Assembly (NCBI RefSeq): GCF_020520425.1
Contig: NC_079491.1
Span: 23,799,449 to 23,863,448, forward strand
DNA: 64,000 nt
Origin: Spinacia oleracea
Lineage: Eukaryota; Streptophyta; Magnoliopsida; Caryophyllales; Amaranthaceae
Direction: 5' to 3'
Shown: positions 25,345 through 37,315 of the stretch, one piece after another
Position numbering within the stretch: the first letter of the stretch is position 1
Layout: each line of letters begins with the position of its first letter
Program-made: the position numbers and the translations under genes
The notes under the pieces: generated by a model
Told to the model about the DNA's origin: nothing
Seen by the model: only the letters and a program-made list of their open reading frames with translations
The model's database searches: none

Positions 25345-25965
25345 TATTAGATGGCGGGCTTTCGTTATCTAAACGTTGAAGTTATAAAACGTAAACATGT
25401 CCCTGACTCTAGACAACGACATACGAGATCGAGAAACGTGACACTTCGCGTAGGCGGGAAAGACAACCTTCGGATGGCAATGTGGAGGCGACCGATGGAG
25501 GGAGGGTGTTTATTCCTCTACATAATACTGTGGCGTCGCAGTTTTTGTCCTTTCCTCAGCAGCAGTAGCAGTCTGTGTTTTTCCCTGAGCAGCTACAACA
25601 TTTTGTGTTATTTCCTCAGCAGTAGCGTCATGTGTCCTTCCTTCAACAGCAACAGTCTGTGTCTTTCCCTCAGCAGCATCAGTTCGATACTACCTCACAG
25701 GTTTCACAAACGTTAGGTGTTATACCCTATACATGGGAGAGTGTGAGACAGATGCCCGGATTTACGTTGTCACAGGTTACTCAGCATGTAGATATCCCAT
25801 ATGACCCAGCACATGTCACGCAGTCCTTCAATTCGTCATAGTCCTTGCATTCGTCACATTCGTACCATTCTTCAAAGCGCGTATCTTCGTCTCATCGGTC
25901 GGGTGAAGAGGAGGAGGGTGCAGATGATACGTATGATGATCAGTACGACGATCCATTGAACATAC
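25345..25965 (+). pseudogene. Plus-strand gene remnant in the MULE (basic then Gln-rich)
   Basis: After an ATATTAG acceptor-like site the frame reads GFRYLNVEVIKRKHVPDSRQ, then RHTRSRNVTLRVGGKDNL. It is followed by out-of-frame pieces rich in FPQQQ, then QVSQTLGVIPYTWESVRQMP and an acidic end (EEEEGADDTYDDQYDD) near 25910-25955. Several frame changes and stops show decay. It meets the minus-strand transposase remnant tail to tail. Function unknown; it may be the second gene of the parent element. Confidence 0.35.
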
Positions 25966-26640
25966 TTGTGCTCTTTCGCCAGGTGCAAGAACTGTTGAGC
26001 GGGATTTCTTCCTTCATTAGCAACCCGTCTAAGTTTATTTTTGTAGTTGTAAATGTGCCTAACATTAGGATGATCATCTGGATATTTTGTTTGCATGGCG
26101 GACATAATCACTTGTGGCTTGGCGTGCGCATTGTTCATCTGACGAATGAGATTCTTAGCTCCTGGACTTAGACCACTATAACTCAATGACCCTCTCAATA
26201 CACAACCAAACTATGATTGTGCGTGCCATGCCCAAATTTTGCGAGAAATGACCTTACATAAATTTCAACAGTCAGAAGACAAGTTACTCAGAACCTTAGA
26301 TTGCGCGACTGCACGAGCTCCTCTACCAGTCAACATGGCGGGGACTCGGGGAGAGTGCAGTGGCTACCACCTTAGGACATCGGCACGACTAAACTGGAAA
26401 GGTCTGAGCTGTTCGGGTTTGATCAAGATCAAAGGTATGGCTATGGAAAGGTTTGATTGTCTGGTCATAATGACCATCATTGTGAACAATTTTCCACGCA
26501 AAATCCATGCGTTGTACACATTTCACTTCAAATTTACAACTGCACGCCTTAGTTTTTCTGTCTAGTCGTTCCGCCGCCTCCATATCTCGAGCACCTTTTC
26601 TCCTTCCTCGGTCGCATTTCAAATAACGGTATCCTCGACC
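25960..26640 (-). pseudogene. MULE transposase remnant with FAR1-like DNA-binding domain
   Basis: On the minus strand near 26630-26480 the frame reads RYLKCDRGRRKGARD, then RKTKACSCKFEVKC, then AWKIVHN, the cysteine/histidine pattern of FAR1/MULE WRKY-GCM1-type zinc domains. THNHSLVVY continues the motif near 26215. From about 26180, LSPGAKNLIRQMNNAHAKPQ and HIYNYKNKLRR match the region that follows in these transposases. A 218-bp foreign block (26265-26482) splits the domain, and the catalytic DDE part is absent. It is clearly dead. Confidence 0.65.
26265..26482. repeat. 218-bp perfect duplicate, copy 1
   Basis: Identical base for base to 38190-38407 in the same orientation, from TCAACAGTCAGAAGAC to GACCATCATTG. 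After a 2-base offset the next few bases (GAACA) also agree. Here it interrupts the zinc-domain coding of the MULE transposase remnant. No target duplication is seen. Confidence 0.9.
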
Positions 26641-27216
26641 TAGGTAAGAATAGGATTTCTGGTCCTATTCCGTGAAAAAAAAAATCAAAAAAAAAACAAA
26701 ATCAAATCTGTAACTCGAACATCGACGATGGTAGAGGCGACATCCCTTCTACTTGACCCGACGAGTTAGACTTTCACTTCTTCTTGGGACCCTTTTCAAA
26801 CACGTCCATGGTGGTGCGCCGACGTTGGTGATGGGAAAAGAACAACTAGAGCCTTCGTGGATGGTGGTGCACCGGCGGTAATGAGGTGAATGGGAATGAG
26901 TTCTCCGGTTATGGGTAGTACATGGGCTGGTGGATGACGGTGGTAGGTTGTTATGGTAGTCGGAGGTGGTGGGTGGTGGTGGTGGATGTCGGTGGTGGGT
27001 GGTTGTGGTAGTTGGAGGTAGTGGGTGGTGGTGGTGGGTGCCGCAATGGGTGGCGCCGGTGGGAAGGGGGTGGAGATATTATGGAAAAAGAAAGTGATGT
27101 ATGAGTTGGGGTGGGGTTAGGGGGGGTAGGGGGGTGGGGTGAATTAATAAGGGTAATATCGGATTTTCACCAAAAAACGGGTGACATGCGTAAAAGCGGG
27201 CGTCAAATAGCGTGGC

Positions 27217-28259
27217 ATAACAACAGTACTATGCTTATAAGAAGTAGTTTCTACCGTTGACTCCTTTGAGTACCTCTTTGGCTCTGTCACTCTTTGTTGG
27301 ATCATACACTCATACGGAGTTGTTGTTTTTTTTTTGAGGGAACGGAGTATTGACTTCTGTAGTATTGTTATACCAAAAGCTCTTGCACGCATTTATTGTA
27401 GATCGACATGACTTTTATTCGATGTTTTATAACTTCTTAACATATTTTAATTAAATTTTATATTATGAGAATTTCACAAATTTGATGGATAAATTTTTAA
27501 TGTGTTAAATGGTTACCTTTATCCATTATTAATAATTTTGACTGAATAATTTTTATTAAAATAAAAATAATTATAACTAAAAAATAGATAATTTTACATA
27601 TATTAGGATAACTTTTAAAACATTTTGAATGAACTTTTACTTCGATATACAATATTTTTTGTACGGGCGATGTCCCGGTGACTATATGTAAATTGAGAAC
27701 TAATCTTGATAAAATTTGAGTTAAATAAAAATAGTTACAATAGTTTGATATTAAATATATACTTACATATAATATGAGATAAAGTTTGTGCATAATTTAT
27801 TTTTATATTTTATTTATGGAAGGGTGATTCAATATTAAATTTGGTTAAAAATCTTAGTAAACTAAATTTAAATTTAAAAAGGAGTAGTCTTTTGTTATGT
27901 GTAATACGTACTCTTTTTTATTGCTCTAGGTAAACTTACATGAACTGGTCTGCTAAAAAAACATAATCATAAATGAACCTAAATGAAAATGTAAATGAAA
28001 TCCATAAGAAAACTATTAAAATGTATAATTATGGTAGGCATTAAAGTTTATACAGGGTATCAATAAACATAACTTATATGTTTTGAATTGCTTAGATATC
28101 ATAAGTTGTATTATTGGATTAGTGGTTAAAGTTCTAACTTATAAACATGAGGTTAGGGGTTCAAGCATTTCTTCATATTTTTATAAGAAAATATTATTAT
28201 GTCAATGAGGCTATGCCATGTGACTTGCAATGATGGCGACATGTGGCGAGATGACATGA
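27217..28259. other. AT-rich intergenic region, nothing recognised
   Basis: Low-GC sequence with no domain-bearing frame and no paired repeat that I can see. The only notable words are short TACGGAGT motifs common across this window. Confidence 0.5.
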
Positions 28260-28471
28260 TTTTTTTTTTTTTTGCAAGGTTAGAAGAAGAGCCCTACCGG
28301 GTCGGAACCCCGTACGGGTCAACCCGCCCGGGTTAGCAGGCTAGACACTTTGAGAGTGGGGGGAATGATAAGGGGAAACCCTCCCTCAAAGTGCCCCTAG
28401 TGGGGATTGAACCCCCAACCTTTTGGTTGGAAGGTGGAATCCTTTCCACTAGGCCAAGACACACTTGGTTA
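28260..28471 (-). mobile_element. tRNA-derived SINE with 11-bp target duplication
   Basis: On the minus strand the element opens with a tRNA-like head: box A TGGCCTAGTGG and box B GGTTCAATCCC at the usual spacing. A GC-rich body follows and a 14-base poly(A) tail (28260-28273 as T) ends it. Both sides carry AGATGACATGA (28249-28259 and 28472-28482). Intact boxes and a perfect target duplication suggest a fairly recent insertion. Confidence 0.9.
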
Positions 28472-28695
28472 AGATGACATGAAATGTCATTGAGATTTAA
28501 TAATAGTATAAATTTGTGTTTGTATTGGTTTGCTAGCTCAAAAGTTGGGCTACGCCTTCTACATTATTGGACATGAAACTGGTTAAAGTATTTTAGTCTG
28601 GCCCATATTGATACTTGAGTTGATATGGCCCAAACCATTTAAGTGGTGGCAAACTTCGTTTAGACTGAAAGTAATATATCGAAAAGGCTACATAT

Positions 28696-28868
28696 ACACT
28701 TTGGGTATGGAATAGTGTTATACCCTGGGTTGTGATTGGTTTAGATTAATAAATAACATGTGGGGTTGTTATTTTAAATTTAAATTTAAATCTCATGTAG
28801 CATTGCTTGTGGGAAAACAACCAATGGAAGCTCAGGGTATGAGACTATTCCATACCCAGAGAGTATAT
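28696..28868. mobile_element. MITE with TGGGTATGGAATAG inverted ends
   Basis: About 170 bp bounded by CTTTGGGTATGGAATAGTGT and the near-exact inverse ending ACTATTCCATACCCAGAGAG. TATA lies on the right and TA on the left, compatible with a TA target. Interior is short and AT-rich, non-coding. Confidence 0.7.
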
Positions 28869-29089
28869 GCATCAGCTTCCGTAACATATGCGCAATTGCT
28901 CGAGCTAAGTCTTTTAATTGGACGATGCCCTATGTTGTTAATTATATTCTGTAATGATTTTGACGTGATAAAGTTATTAAAAAATTTAGAAATGAAAAAA
29001 ACAAACTTATATATCAGTAATTTCTAAAAGGAATGGGGGTAAAATCGTAGAAGAAGATCTATTGATGTATAGAAGGGACAATGATAGAG

Positions 29090-29243
29090 TGACCCTAAGG
29101 GTTGGTAAACCTTTTAATATTGAATTTTGATTGGTTACAAATGTATTGAAACTTTACATACAACACATTCTCTCTCCAATTAATTGTGCTTATATATTAT
29201 TTTATGTTATATGTATCTTAGGGGTTGTCAACCCTTAGGGTCA
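29090..29243. mobile_element. MITE with TGACCCTAAGGGTTG inverted ends
   Basis: 154 bp. The left end TGACCCTAAGGGTTGGTAAA and the right end GGGTTGTCAACCCTTAGGGTCA are inverted repeats of about 20 bases. Non-coding; superfamily not certain. Confidence 0.7.
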
Positions 29244-31375
29244 ACCAAACATTTTCCGTATAGAAGCACTTTATGTTTATTAGAATGAAAGGGGTTGAAG
29301 TTCGGTCCAACTACTCGTGAAATGTGAAAAACTTTAAAAGAACTACGTCTCGAAATACTCGCACCGTTTTGACTGAATACGTTTATCGATATACAATTTT
29401 GACCAACCACCAATATCTTCAACTATAAATTATAAAACTTATAAAATATTAATATTTTGAAAATATATATTAAGATGAAGCCAATAATATATTACTAATA
29501 TATTACTATATACTAACATTAAGTTGTTTTCATAAACTAGAAATAAAATAGGGTCAAAGTAAATTATGTGATAGTGTAAATGATTAAAACGATGCGAGTA
29601 TTTCGGGAGAAAGAGAGTACTTATAAGCGTTTATTATCGTTATATATTTTGAAATATTAAACCATGATATTACTCCATATAGGATTGATGTTTAGTTTCC
29701 TAATTGTCATTTCAAAGTTAAAAAGTTTCAGTACCTAGTAGATATTATAATGTTTGTTTTATGATTTATGGGTTGACATGGAAACGAAACATTTGCTTAA
29801 AAAGTAGAGTGTCACTGACATTTTTCTTTAAGACAATGTTAAATATATTATTCTTGATAAATTTAACCATTACACGAATTTCGTTTGAAGAGATTAAAAG
29901 ACATTATGTGTATATAGTTCTTTCCTCATTCTAAAATGGAAGGTTAGCTTGTCCGGAGTAATCAAGTACGTAGTATATTGGTTAGATCAAGCATTCGAGT
30001 GGATCTTCATCTACGAAGTACAACTTTTTTTTTTTTTTTTTAAGAAGTACGACTTTATAACGATCGACTACTACATTACTCCTAAGATTAATCCACAATT
30101 AAGTATTGTTTTTTTTTAAAAATAAAATAAGAAATACAACATGAATTTCTTTTTTTAAAAAAAAAGAAGAAGAAAGGTAATTGACCAATTAGCACGGTAG
30201 ATCACGTCGTCCACATGACCACATCATTACATATATACGTACACAAAATTAGCGATGAAAATGTTCAGTGAATACATGATCTAATAACTCGGTCACATGG
30301 TATAATTAAACGGATGAAATCCCAAATAAATGAATAAAAAAGGGTGATATGTAAAGCGAGTGATAGATGCAAGTCGGATGCGGGTGATATGTTTATGATC
30401 CATTACCCAATCTATCACTCGTTTATCACCTGACCCATAACCCATTATTTTATATATATTATTTATATTTATATTTATATTTTAAAGATATATAAAATTT
30501 TGTTTTGGTGGATTATTATGCATATTATTAGGTGTTAATATTTTAATGGTCAATATATTTCACCCAAGTATCAGCCTATCCACCCAATCCGATTCACACG
30601 TGGACGATGGATAGACTGAAAACTTCAAATATGCATCCCCAGCTCGTGCAACAACAATATAAATTTTGTTAGTAGTTAAAAAAGGAGCACATATTCCAGC
30701 TAAACATGAACCCTAAGCAAGCCGAAGATAGGAGTACGTGGATCATAACTCACAAGAGACATAACTACCAAACTTAATACTTCGTATTAGATTGCAAAGG
30801 AAGTTAGTACTAATATATAATACTCCACTAATATAAGCTACTCCTAGTTAGATATAAAGGACATAAATGTGTGCTCAAACTATAAGGGAGGTCATTAATA
30901 TTTTCAGAAGATTGAGACAGAGTCTTTAATTTTTATGGTTGATCTTCATTTAAATTTTTCTCTTTTTATCTCATTTCTTCATTTTTTTTTATAATTACAA
31001 TTACTATATTTCCTTCTTTTTTTTAATACAAATAAATAAATATAAAAATAGTTAAGATACGGAGTAGTAGTAAAAGTAGTTGTGGTTTTCTAGTACTTGT
31101 CAAGTAGTATAAATTAACACCGACCCTCCTAAGCAATAATGAATGGCAATTCAATTTCCATCACTTCCTCCTCTTAATTCTTCTCCTACATACATTTTTT
31201 TTTTGCAATTTCATTTTTATTTTTATTCTTATTATTATTATTAATATAAATTAAAATTTGGTTAATTTGTAGTAACAATTAATACATTTCCCTGGTGCCT
31301 TCAAGTTCTCATCACTTGAACCCCATTTAATTAAGCTTTAAAGAGAACAATCTTTCTCTCTCTATTGAATTCCCC
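29244..31375. other. AT-rich intergenic and promoter region of the GIR-like gene
   Basis: No gene recognised. The last 300 bases hold a CT-rich stretch (TCTTTCTCTCTCTATTG near 31350) just before the predicted start of the GIR-like gene, consistent with its leader. Short T- and A-runs occur at 30025-30045 and 30105-30170. Confidence 0.5.
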
Positions 31376-31390
31376 TTGTTCTATATAATA

Positions 31391-32062
31391 ATGTCATACT
31401 TCCAACTTGAAAACTCATATTCTCAACCAAATAAATCTCTTCTTACAACTAATTTTGTACATGGAGGTGTTTCTCACGATGCTGTTCTAGTTTCTAAAGG
31501 TGTCCCCGTCACACTTGATCTCTTCCAGATCAATCAATCTCCACCTCCGTCCAAATTCCATCACCCGTGCCCTTCTTTTAAGGTATTTTTGAATTATTTA
31601 TTTAATTTAATTATCTTTCATTTAGTAATTATGATATAAATTGAAATTAAAGTTGATCATTTGGTTTTGTTTACGTGATTATTTATTTAATTAATTTGGG
31701 ATTTATAGAGTAAGCAAAAGAAGGGTTTGGAGGATCAAATAAGTGAGTGGGAGATGAGCATGAGCAAAAGAAACGGTGACAACGTGCCAAAGTTGGACTT
31801 GAAGTTGAACTTGTCACCACCAAGTTCAAGGATGCAGAACCCGAACCCGAACTTGAACCCGAGGATGGAATCACCTAGCCGATCAGCTTCGGTGTCGCCG
31901 CCGAGCTCGTGTGTATCGTCGGATGTATCGATGAGCAGCCCAGAAGCTAGTTCAATGGTTTTGGCAGGGTGTCCAAGGTGCTTAATGTATGTCATGCTAT
32001 CGGAGGATGATCCCAAATGCCCCAAATGCAAAAGCACTGTCTTGCTCGATTTCGCACGTGAC

Positions 32063-32097
<35 letters not shown>

Positions 32098-32146
32098 TAA
32101 CAATGGCAATGATAGTAGTAGCTCCAAGAAGATGAAGAAGGGCTAA
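31391..32146 (+). CDS. GL2-interacting-repressor-like EAR protein (GIR1/GIR2 family)
   Basis: Exon 2 (31709-32146) encodes MSMSKRNGDNVPKLDLKLNL, an EAR repression motif of LxLxL type. It is followed by a Ser/Pro-rich region (SPSRSASVSPPSSCVSS) and the family hallmark CPRCLMYVMLSEDDPKCPKC, a small zinc-ribbon-like pair of CxxC motifs, then STVLLDF. In Arabidopsis GIR1/GIR2 bind GLABRA2 and recruit TOPLESS to repress root-hair genes; a transcriptional repressor role is inferred here. Usual family length (about 120) fits a start at 31754 (130 residues). However, exon 1 (31391-31582, from MSYFQLENSYSQ) is open, ends AAG|GTATTT and joins in phase to exon 2 after TTTATAG, giving a 209-residue form. 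The C-terminus has a poly-Asn run from an AAT repeat. Confidence 0.85.
32061..32103. repeat. AAT/AAC microsatellite in coding sequence
   Basis: Encodes the poly-asparagine run near the C-terminus of the GIR-like protein. Length is probably variable between individuals. Confidence 0.9.
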
Positions 32147-32299
32147 ATTTTGTTTGATATATTAAGCTCTGTTATTAGCAAGTGGGAGTTTAATTAATTA
32201 AGGACGTTGTTAACTAATTTACTTATTTTAATTAACCTTTTAAGTTTTAGTACTAGGATAATTCGCGTTTGTGTCTTATTTTAGCCATGCATCATCATC

Positions 32300-32336
<37 letters not shown>

Positions 32337-32946
32337 TTACTACTTGGGATTATAAATTATTTGTACTGATGATTTGGTAAATCTATCAGCAATTTCTAAT
32401 TAATTAATAATAATAATTAGATTATTTATGAATTGTGACCCTACATTTTGATTTGTACATTAAATAATTGATTAAATAGTGTTGTATTTTTCCAAGTTAT
32501 AAATCGCAATTTAAGCGTGGTAGATGAACTGCATGCATGGGACTTGAATACAAAGTAGGAAAATGGTGTTTTCAAAAGGTTGGTCGTCATTTTCATTTAA
32601 TTAACCTAAGCTCTCTTTATTTGTCCTTAGACCATGCATGCATGCCACTAATCCATGGACCATCATCAACCATATATGTCTTTTAGATCGATAGACTTGT
32701 TTCTTGTTACTATCATATCACTCTCTTTGTGTGATCGAAACAATTCATATATAAATTGTGCATATCATTATGGTGACTGCACGAGTTAACAAAATGTTTA
32801 ACAAAAATGGTTCAAAACATATAGTATAATTAAAGGTATTTTACATTTTTTTGAGAGGATAAAGATATTCTACATGGTACATACATATCGTAGCAAGGAG
32901 CGAGGTGTTGAGGACTTTTCAATAAGTAAGGAGAAGGTTCCCCTGA
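32147..32946. other. 3' flank of the GIR-like gene
   Basis: AT-rich, with a pure A run of about 31 bases (32303-32333). No gene. The AATTAATTAA-type stretches may serve as the polyadenylation region of the upstream gene. Confidence 0.5.
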
Positions 32947-33152
32947 CACTACAAAAAATTGTATCATTAACGACGGGAAATCCCGTCGCTAAAGGCCAAT
33001 AATAGTTGATTAATGACGGGTTTTCCTGTCGCTAATTAACCCGTCATAAAAGGGGTCATCGTTAATGGAAAATCCCGTCGTTAACCCGTCGTAAAAGACA
33101 TTTATGACGGTTGTTCCCGTCTTTGTCGTTAAAGATACAAATTCTTGTAGTG
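32947..33152. mobile_element. CACTA-type MITE, copy 1
   Basis: 206 bp from CACTACAAAAAATTGTATC to GATACAAATTCTTGTAGTG. The ends start CACTACA, as in CACTA (En/Spm) elements, and the interior repeats CGACGGG/CCCGTCG words in both orientations, giving strong hairpins. No matching 3-bp target duplication (TGA versus TAA). It is related to 37572-37850 in opposite orientation. Confidence 0.75.
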
Positions 33153-35543
33153 TAACCTACCAAGCTAGAATTTCGTTTAAATCAAAGATACAATTCTTAC
33201 GACCGTAACAATCTAACTCATAATATTTCTCTTATATGTGATAATTATATTTATTTTATTTTAATTAATTTATCCGGTACTTAATTTTTTGTATTATTAT
33301 TATAATTATTATTATTATTATTATTATTCTACTTAAATTATGTGTCAAGAGGTTGTTTATCAAAAAAAAAAAAAAGTGTCAAGAGGTTGTTGTGTTGCTA
33401 GCGTAAAGAAACGGTAAGAATGTCACCAAATGGATAAGAAAAAATCATCAACAATTCGGGTTGACTAGCTTTTGAAATAACTAGTTTCGCTAGGGTTATA
33501 ATCTAGGCAAACGAGAGTGATTTTGTAATTATGGAGAACACCACGGGACCCTCATTAGATCCATTGAGATTAGTTTAACATAGTCCATATTGGTGAAAGA
33601 TATTCAACATGCATGTGATAAGAGTTAAAGAAATTTATTTTTGTATATATTGAAATAAAAAAGTATTTTTAATTAAGCGGATCGTAACATTTAAAGCCTT
33701 TATTATTATTATTATTTTTATTATGAAGAGTAAAGCTCCAAGATAAGAAAAACAAAACAACCGTATAAAGGAAACTACGTTATAATGGCAACGCGCCAAC
33801 GCCAAGTCCCTAAATCACTTAAAGCCTAATTAACCAACAACCAAGCTTCGGAATCCCTATGAATATTTTTTACGTAGTATTTAATATTTTTCCGCTATCT
33901 CAATGCATGTGGCATTTAAACTTCTTGTATTATTCACATATGGTAGCATCAACTATATGTTTTACTCTGTACTAATTAATCTATAGAAATGTTATGAACT
34001 TATGTAAATGATGTACTAGTTTAAAATGATTGACGTTGCGCATTTATTTACAAATATGAAACTTAAAAGTCAAATATCATATATTATGATTATGAACCTG
34101 TGAACTTATGAACTTATGTGATGTATTGTGAAATTTAAAAATAATGTTTTGAATTATGAACTTACGGTTTTTTTTTTAAAACTACTTATGAACATACGTT
34201 AATGTTGCGCTACTTATAAAGAAAAAAATGGAAAAATATCAACTAATCCGAGCTAGAACACACTAAAAGTACATTCAATTATCCAACTATCCTTGGTGTG
34301 CTATCAAAAAACATACACTTTCAAGTTTCAATTATTCAACGTACACATCAAAATCATTCAAACTTGAAAAGAAAAGTAGAAAACAATTCAACTTGTGAAA
34401 ACAATTAATGAAAACCAAATTAAAAACCACTCCTTGAAAATAATAATTCAATTAATGAAAAATACTGCTAGCTACCACCTTGGACATTGGACAATATACC
34501 AACACGTTGACAACAAAATAAAGAATTAAATTAAAAGGGTATTATGTTTTGCAATTTGGGTTATATACAATCGGGTGTGCATCCGATGAATTTGAAGAAA
34601 GATTTTAATGCAAGCCTACATAAATGGTTTTGAACTATGTTCTTTTACTTCAGGTTAGTGTTTATATATGCCAGCGATGCGTATATAACATTTAATAATA
34701 TTGTGATTTTATATTTTGGTTTTTAAAATGATATTTTTTTATAGAAATAAATTATTTCATATTTATTTTCATTTAGACAAGTTTAACACGCTAGTAAAGA
34801 TATAATAATAGATACGGAGTACTTTACAGGGGAACACCAAAACGTTAAGAAACTCAAGAATTCTCTTATACTTCGTTAATAGAGATTATTAAGGTTTGAA
34901 CTATATATTCGTTTAGACACGGAATGTACATTGAGTAACGAGCACCCAGGTCATTAACCACATATTGGTTGAGATGTAATAAGTGGGCGCAGCCTAATTT
35001 GAGGAAAGACTCTCCCACATTCTATTTCTGAAATACAGAGAATCTGCTCCCAAATTAGCCCTATTTTTAACGAAAATGTAGTCAATTTTTTGGATTAAGG
35101 AAAACAAGAATAATTAACAACAAACAATGAATTTTGGGAAATAAATAAATTAATTAAATTGAAAAAAAAAGGTAGCTAGGAGTTGTTCAAAGGCGTTGAA
35201 GAACAAAAATTTGATTTAAGAAAATAAAAATGGAATTAAATGCAAAAGTAATTGAGACAGTTGAGACTTGGAGAATAATGAAGAGAGTTGCATCACGTCA
35301 GGTGATAAATATTAAATATTAATTATTCTTCCTTTTTCACACTAATCACTAAATGCCATTTTTCCTTCCTTCTCTTGTCAATTTGGGCAACTTCTTCCCT
35401 AATTCTTACGGAGTATTTAAAAATGGTATACCATAAATATTATACACCGAAATAAAAGTTAACTAAAAATGTTTAAAATTTACTCACGATACATGTAAAT
35501 TTATCTAGTTTTTAGTGATAAATTTTTTTAAAAAAATTAATTC
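33153..35543. other. AT-rich intergenic region, nothing recognised
   Basis: Low-complexity ATT repeats (33295-33330), short A-runs and many stops on both strands. No frame with a domain, no paired termini. Confidence 0.5.
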
Positions 35544-35558
35544 TTTCAAAATCACTAA

Positions 35559-35750
35559 ATTTTTTTGGGTTCTACTACGAGGAGTTTCCACCGCCTTCGG
35601 CGAGTGGACTAATCTCCCGCGGGAGTTTGCATGGGTAGCTCGATGGGCAGCATCCCTCCCAGTTGAGATTTTTTCCATTCCCAAGGCTCGAACCCGAGAC
35701 CTTGGTTAAGGAGCAAGAGGCCCTTAACCGCTCATGCCAACCTCAATTGA
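35559..35750 (-). mobile_element. tRNA-derived SINE with 15-bp target duplication
   Basis: On the minus strand the head GAGGTTGGCATGAGCGG (box A-like) and box B GGTTCGAGCC lie about 35 bases apart, then a GC-rich body ending in a short A-rich tail. Both flanks carry TTTCAAAATCACTAA (35544-35558 and 35751-35765). It is a different family from the SINE at 28260. Confidence 0.85.
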
Positions 35751-36394
35751 TTTCAAAATCACTAATGATGCATAAAGGTAATCATTTAACCCTTTAAAAT
35801 GTTTCTCCAACAACTTTTTTTTTCATATTTTTAATTTTGATAATCACTTTTTGTATAATATAAAAGTTAACCAAAACGTATTAAAAATTACAAAAAAAAC
35901 CTGGGTAAAACTTATCAGTATATAAGACTTTCTGCAACTTTTTTTACCCTTCCCAATTTGCGTCATGACGTAATTATTTAAAAAGACGGGATAATTTCAT
36001 TAACGTCCATCTAATAACTTCAATAATGATATAGAACTACGTATTAAGTTGTAGAGGTGAAAAAATGGTAAGTCAATTGACATCTCCGTTGGCTTTCGAG
36101 ATCTTTATTCTTTAATTACTTAACCATCGTACTCGCATTAAATCATTTGAAAAAATATGGAGATGACTTTGTAGTCAAGGTTATGAGATCATCCCTAAGT
36201 TCTCTACCATTGATTCCAAATAGTCATACAAAAATCAAAATTGGAATAGTTGACCTTAAGTAAGATTAATTTAGACACAGTTATTAAAGAAAATAAGAAA
36301 TTTCGTCACTCTTATTAATATGGCGACTCTCATAATTTCATCTTTTAAAATACATTGTAACTTAAAACTTTAAAGGCAATTTTCATTTAAGTTT

Positions 36395-36545
36395 CTTTTG
36401 GCACTTTTCGTTGGACTATTTTTCCTAGCTTTGACTTTTATTTTAAGTTAACCGATATGCCAATCAATATGTGAAATGGTAGAATTAAAGTTAATGATGT
36501 CATTAACCGGCAACCAATCACCGGAAACTCCGAAAGTGCCAAAAG
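36395..36545. mobile_element. Small MITE with CTTTTGGCACTTT ends
   Basis: 151 bp bounded by CTTTTGGCACTTTTCG and its near inverse CCGAAAGTGCCAAAAG. Interior non-coding. Target duplication not clear. Confidence 0.6.
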
Positions 36546-36586
36546 GATATCAAATTTAAATGTTACAAGTATTCCTTATATTTAAA

Positions 36587-37314
36587 CTAGTTTAGGCCCC
36601 GTGCAACGCACGGCTACTACTAAAATAGTTTATTATTTTAATATATAGTAACTAAAAGACTTGTGATATTAGGAAAACATGAGAGTAAAAATGATATATG
36701 AAAAAGTATAAATTCAAAGTTGTGTAAAAAAAATATTCAAATAAACTAAATTTGCATATTACTATGCAAAGTTAAAAATTATAGTCGTTTACTTGTATGT
36801 AGAACGATATAACAACGTTAACCAAACCCGAATGACTCAAGACTAATTTTCGAAAAGACCCGAGCATGACCGAGTTAGTCAAATACAACATATTTTGAAT
36901 TGAGTAAAATCTTGATAAATAAACTTATATGTTAGTCTACTTACCATGTATTATTATTTTAATTAACATTCTTACTTACCAGTTACCTTGTATTATATTA
37001 TTAATAGTAGACTAACATTAGAAGTTCATTTATCAATATTTTTTATATTTCTTATCAGATTAAAAAGTTATAATAATACATAAATAAAATTGTATCATAA
37101 AAAAAAAATATTGATTTAGCTTTCCTCCAATAATATATTACGCAGTACACATCTATGGTAATTAAAATATATTTTTATCTTAGTTTCCTAAAAAAACGTA
37201 ATGTAATTTATTTATTTTAAAGTAAAAAAATAAAAAAAATATTTTGGCGGAAAAAAATCGCACCAGGAAATGACACGTGTCATTCCTGTGTCTCTTTTAG
37301 TATATAGTAATAGA
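36587..37314 (-). mobile_element. Non-autonomous Helitron, 728 bp
   Basis: Read on the minus strand it begins TCTATTACTATATACTAAAAG (37314) with host A before it. It ends CTAG (36590-36587) with host T after it. A perfect hairpin CCGTGC-GTT-GCACGG (36599-36613) sits 12 bases before the end. These are the defining Helitron features: 5' TC, 3' CTRR, subterminal hairpin, A|T insertion. No Rep/helicase frame, so it depends on an autonomous relative. Confidence 0.85.
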
Positions 37315-37315
37315 T

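Larger units (their letters stand above)
22881..27216. mobile_element. Mutator-like element (MULE) with about 0.57 kb TIRs, defective
   Basis: A 4.3 kb element whose ends are long inverted repeats: 22881-23445 (opening GCCGCGCTATTTGACGTCCGC) and 26640-27216 (its inverse, GCCACGCTATTTGACGCCCGC). Both contain a CACCACCACCCAC-rich tract and a short exon-like frame MDEFEKGPKKKSK (left, 23291 onward, ending CTACAG|GT-like) or its decayed partner MDVFEKGPKKK (right, which then hits a stop). The interior has an AT-rich desert, GGAATAGGG-type repeats and convergent gene remnants. Expected 9-bp target duplications are not visible (flanks AAATTAAAT and ATAACAACA). Confidence 0.75.

Noticed and set aside
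31735-32127. Minus-strand Leu-rich frame
   Set aside because: Antisense of the GIR-like exon; poly-Leu comes from the AAT repeat.
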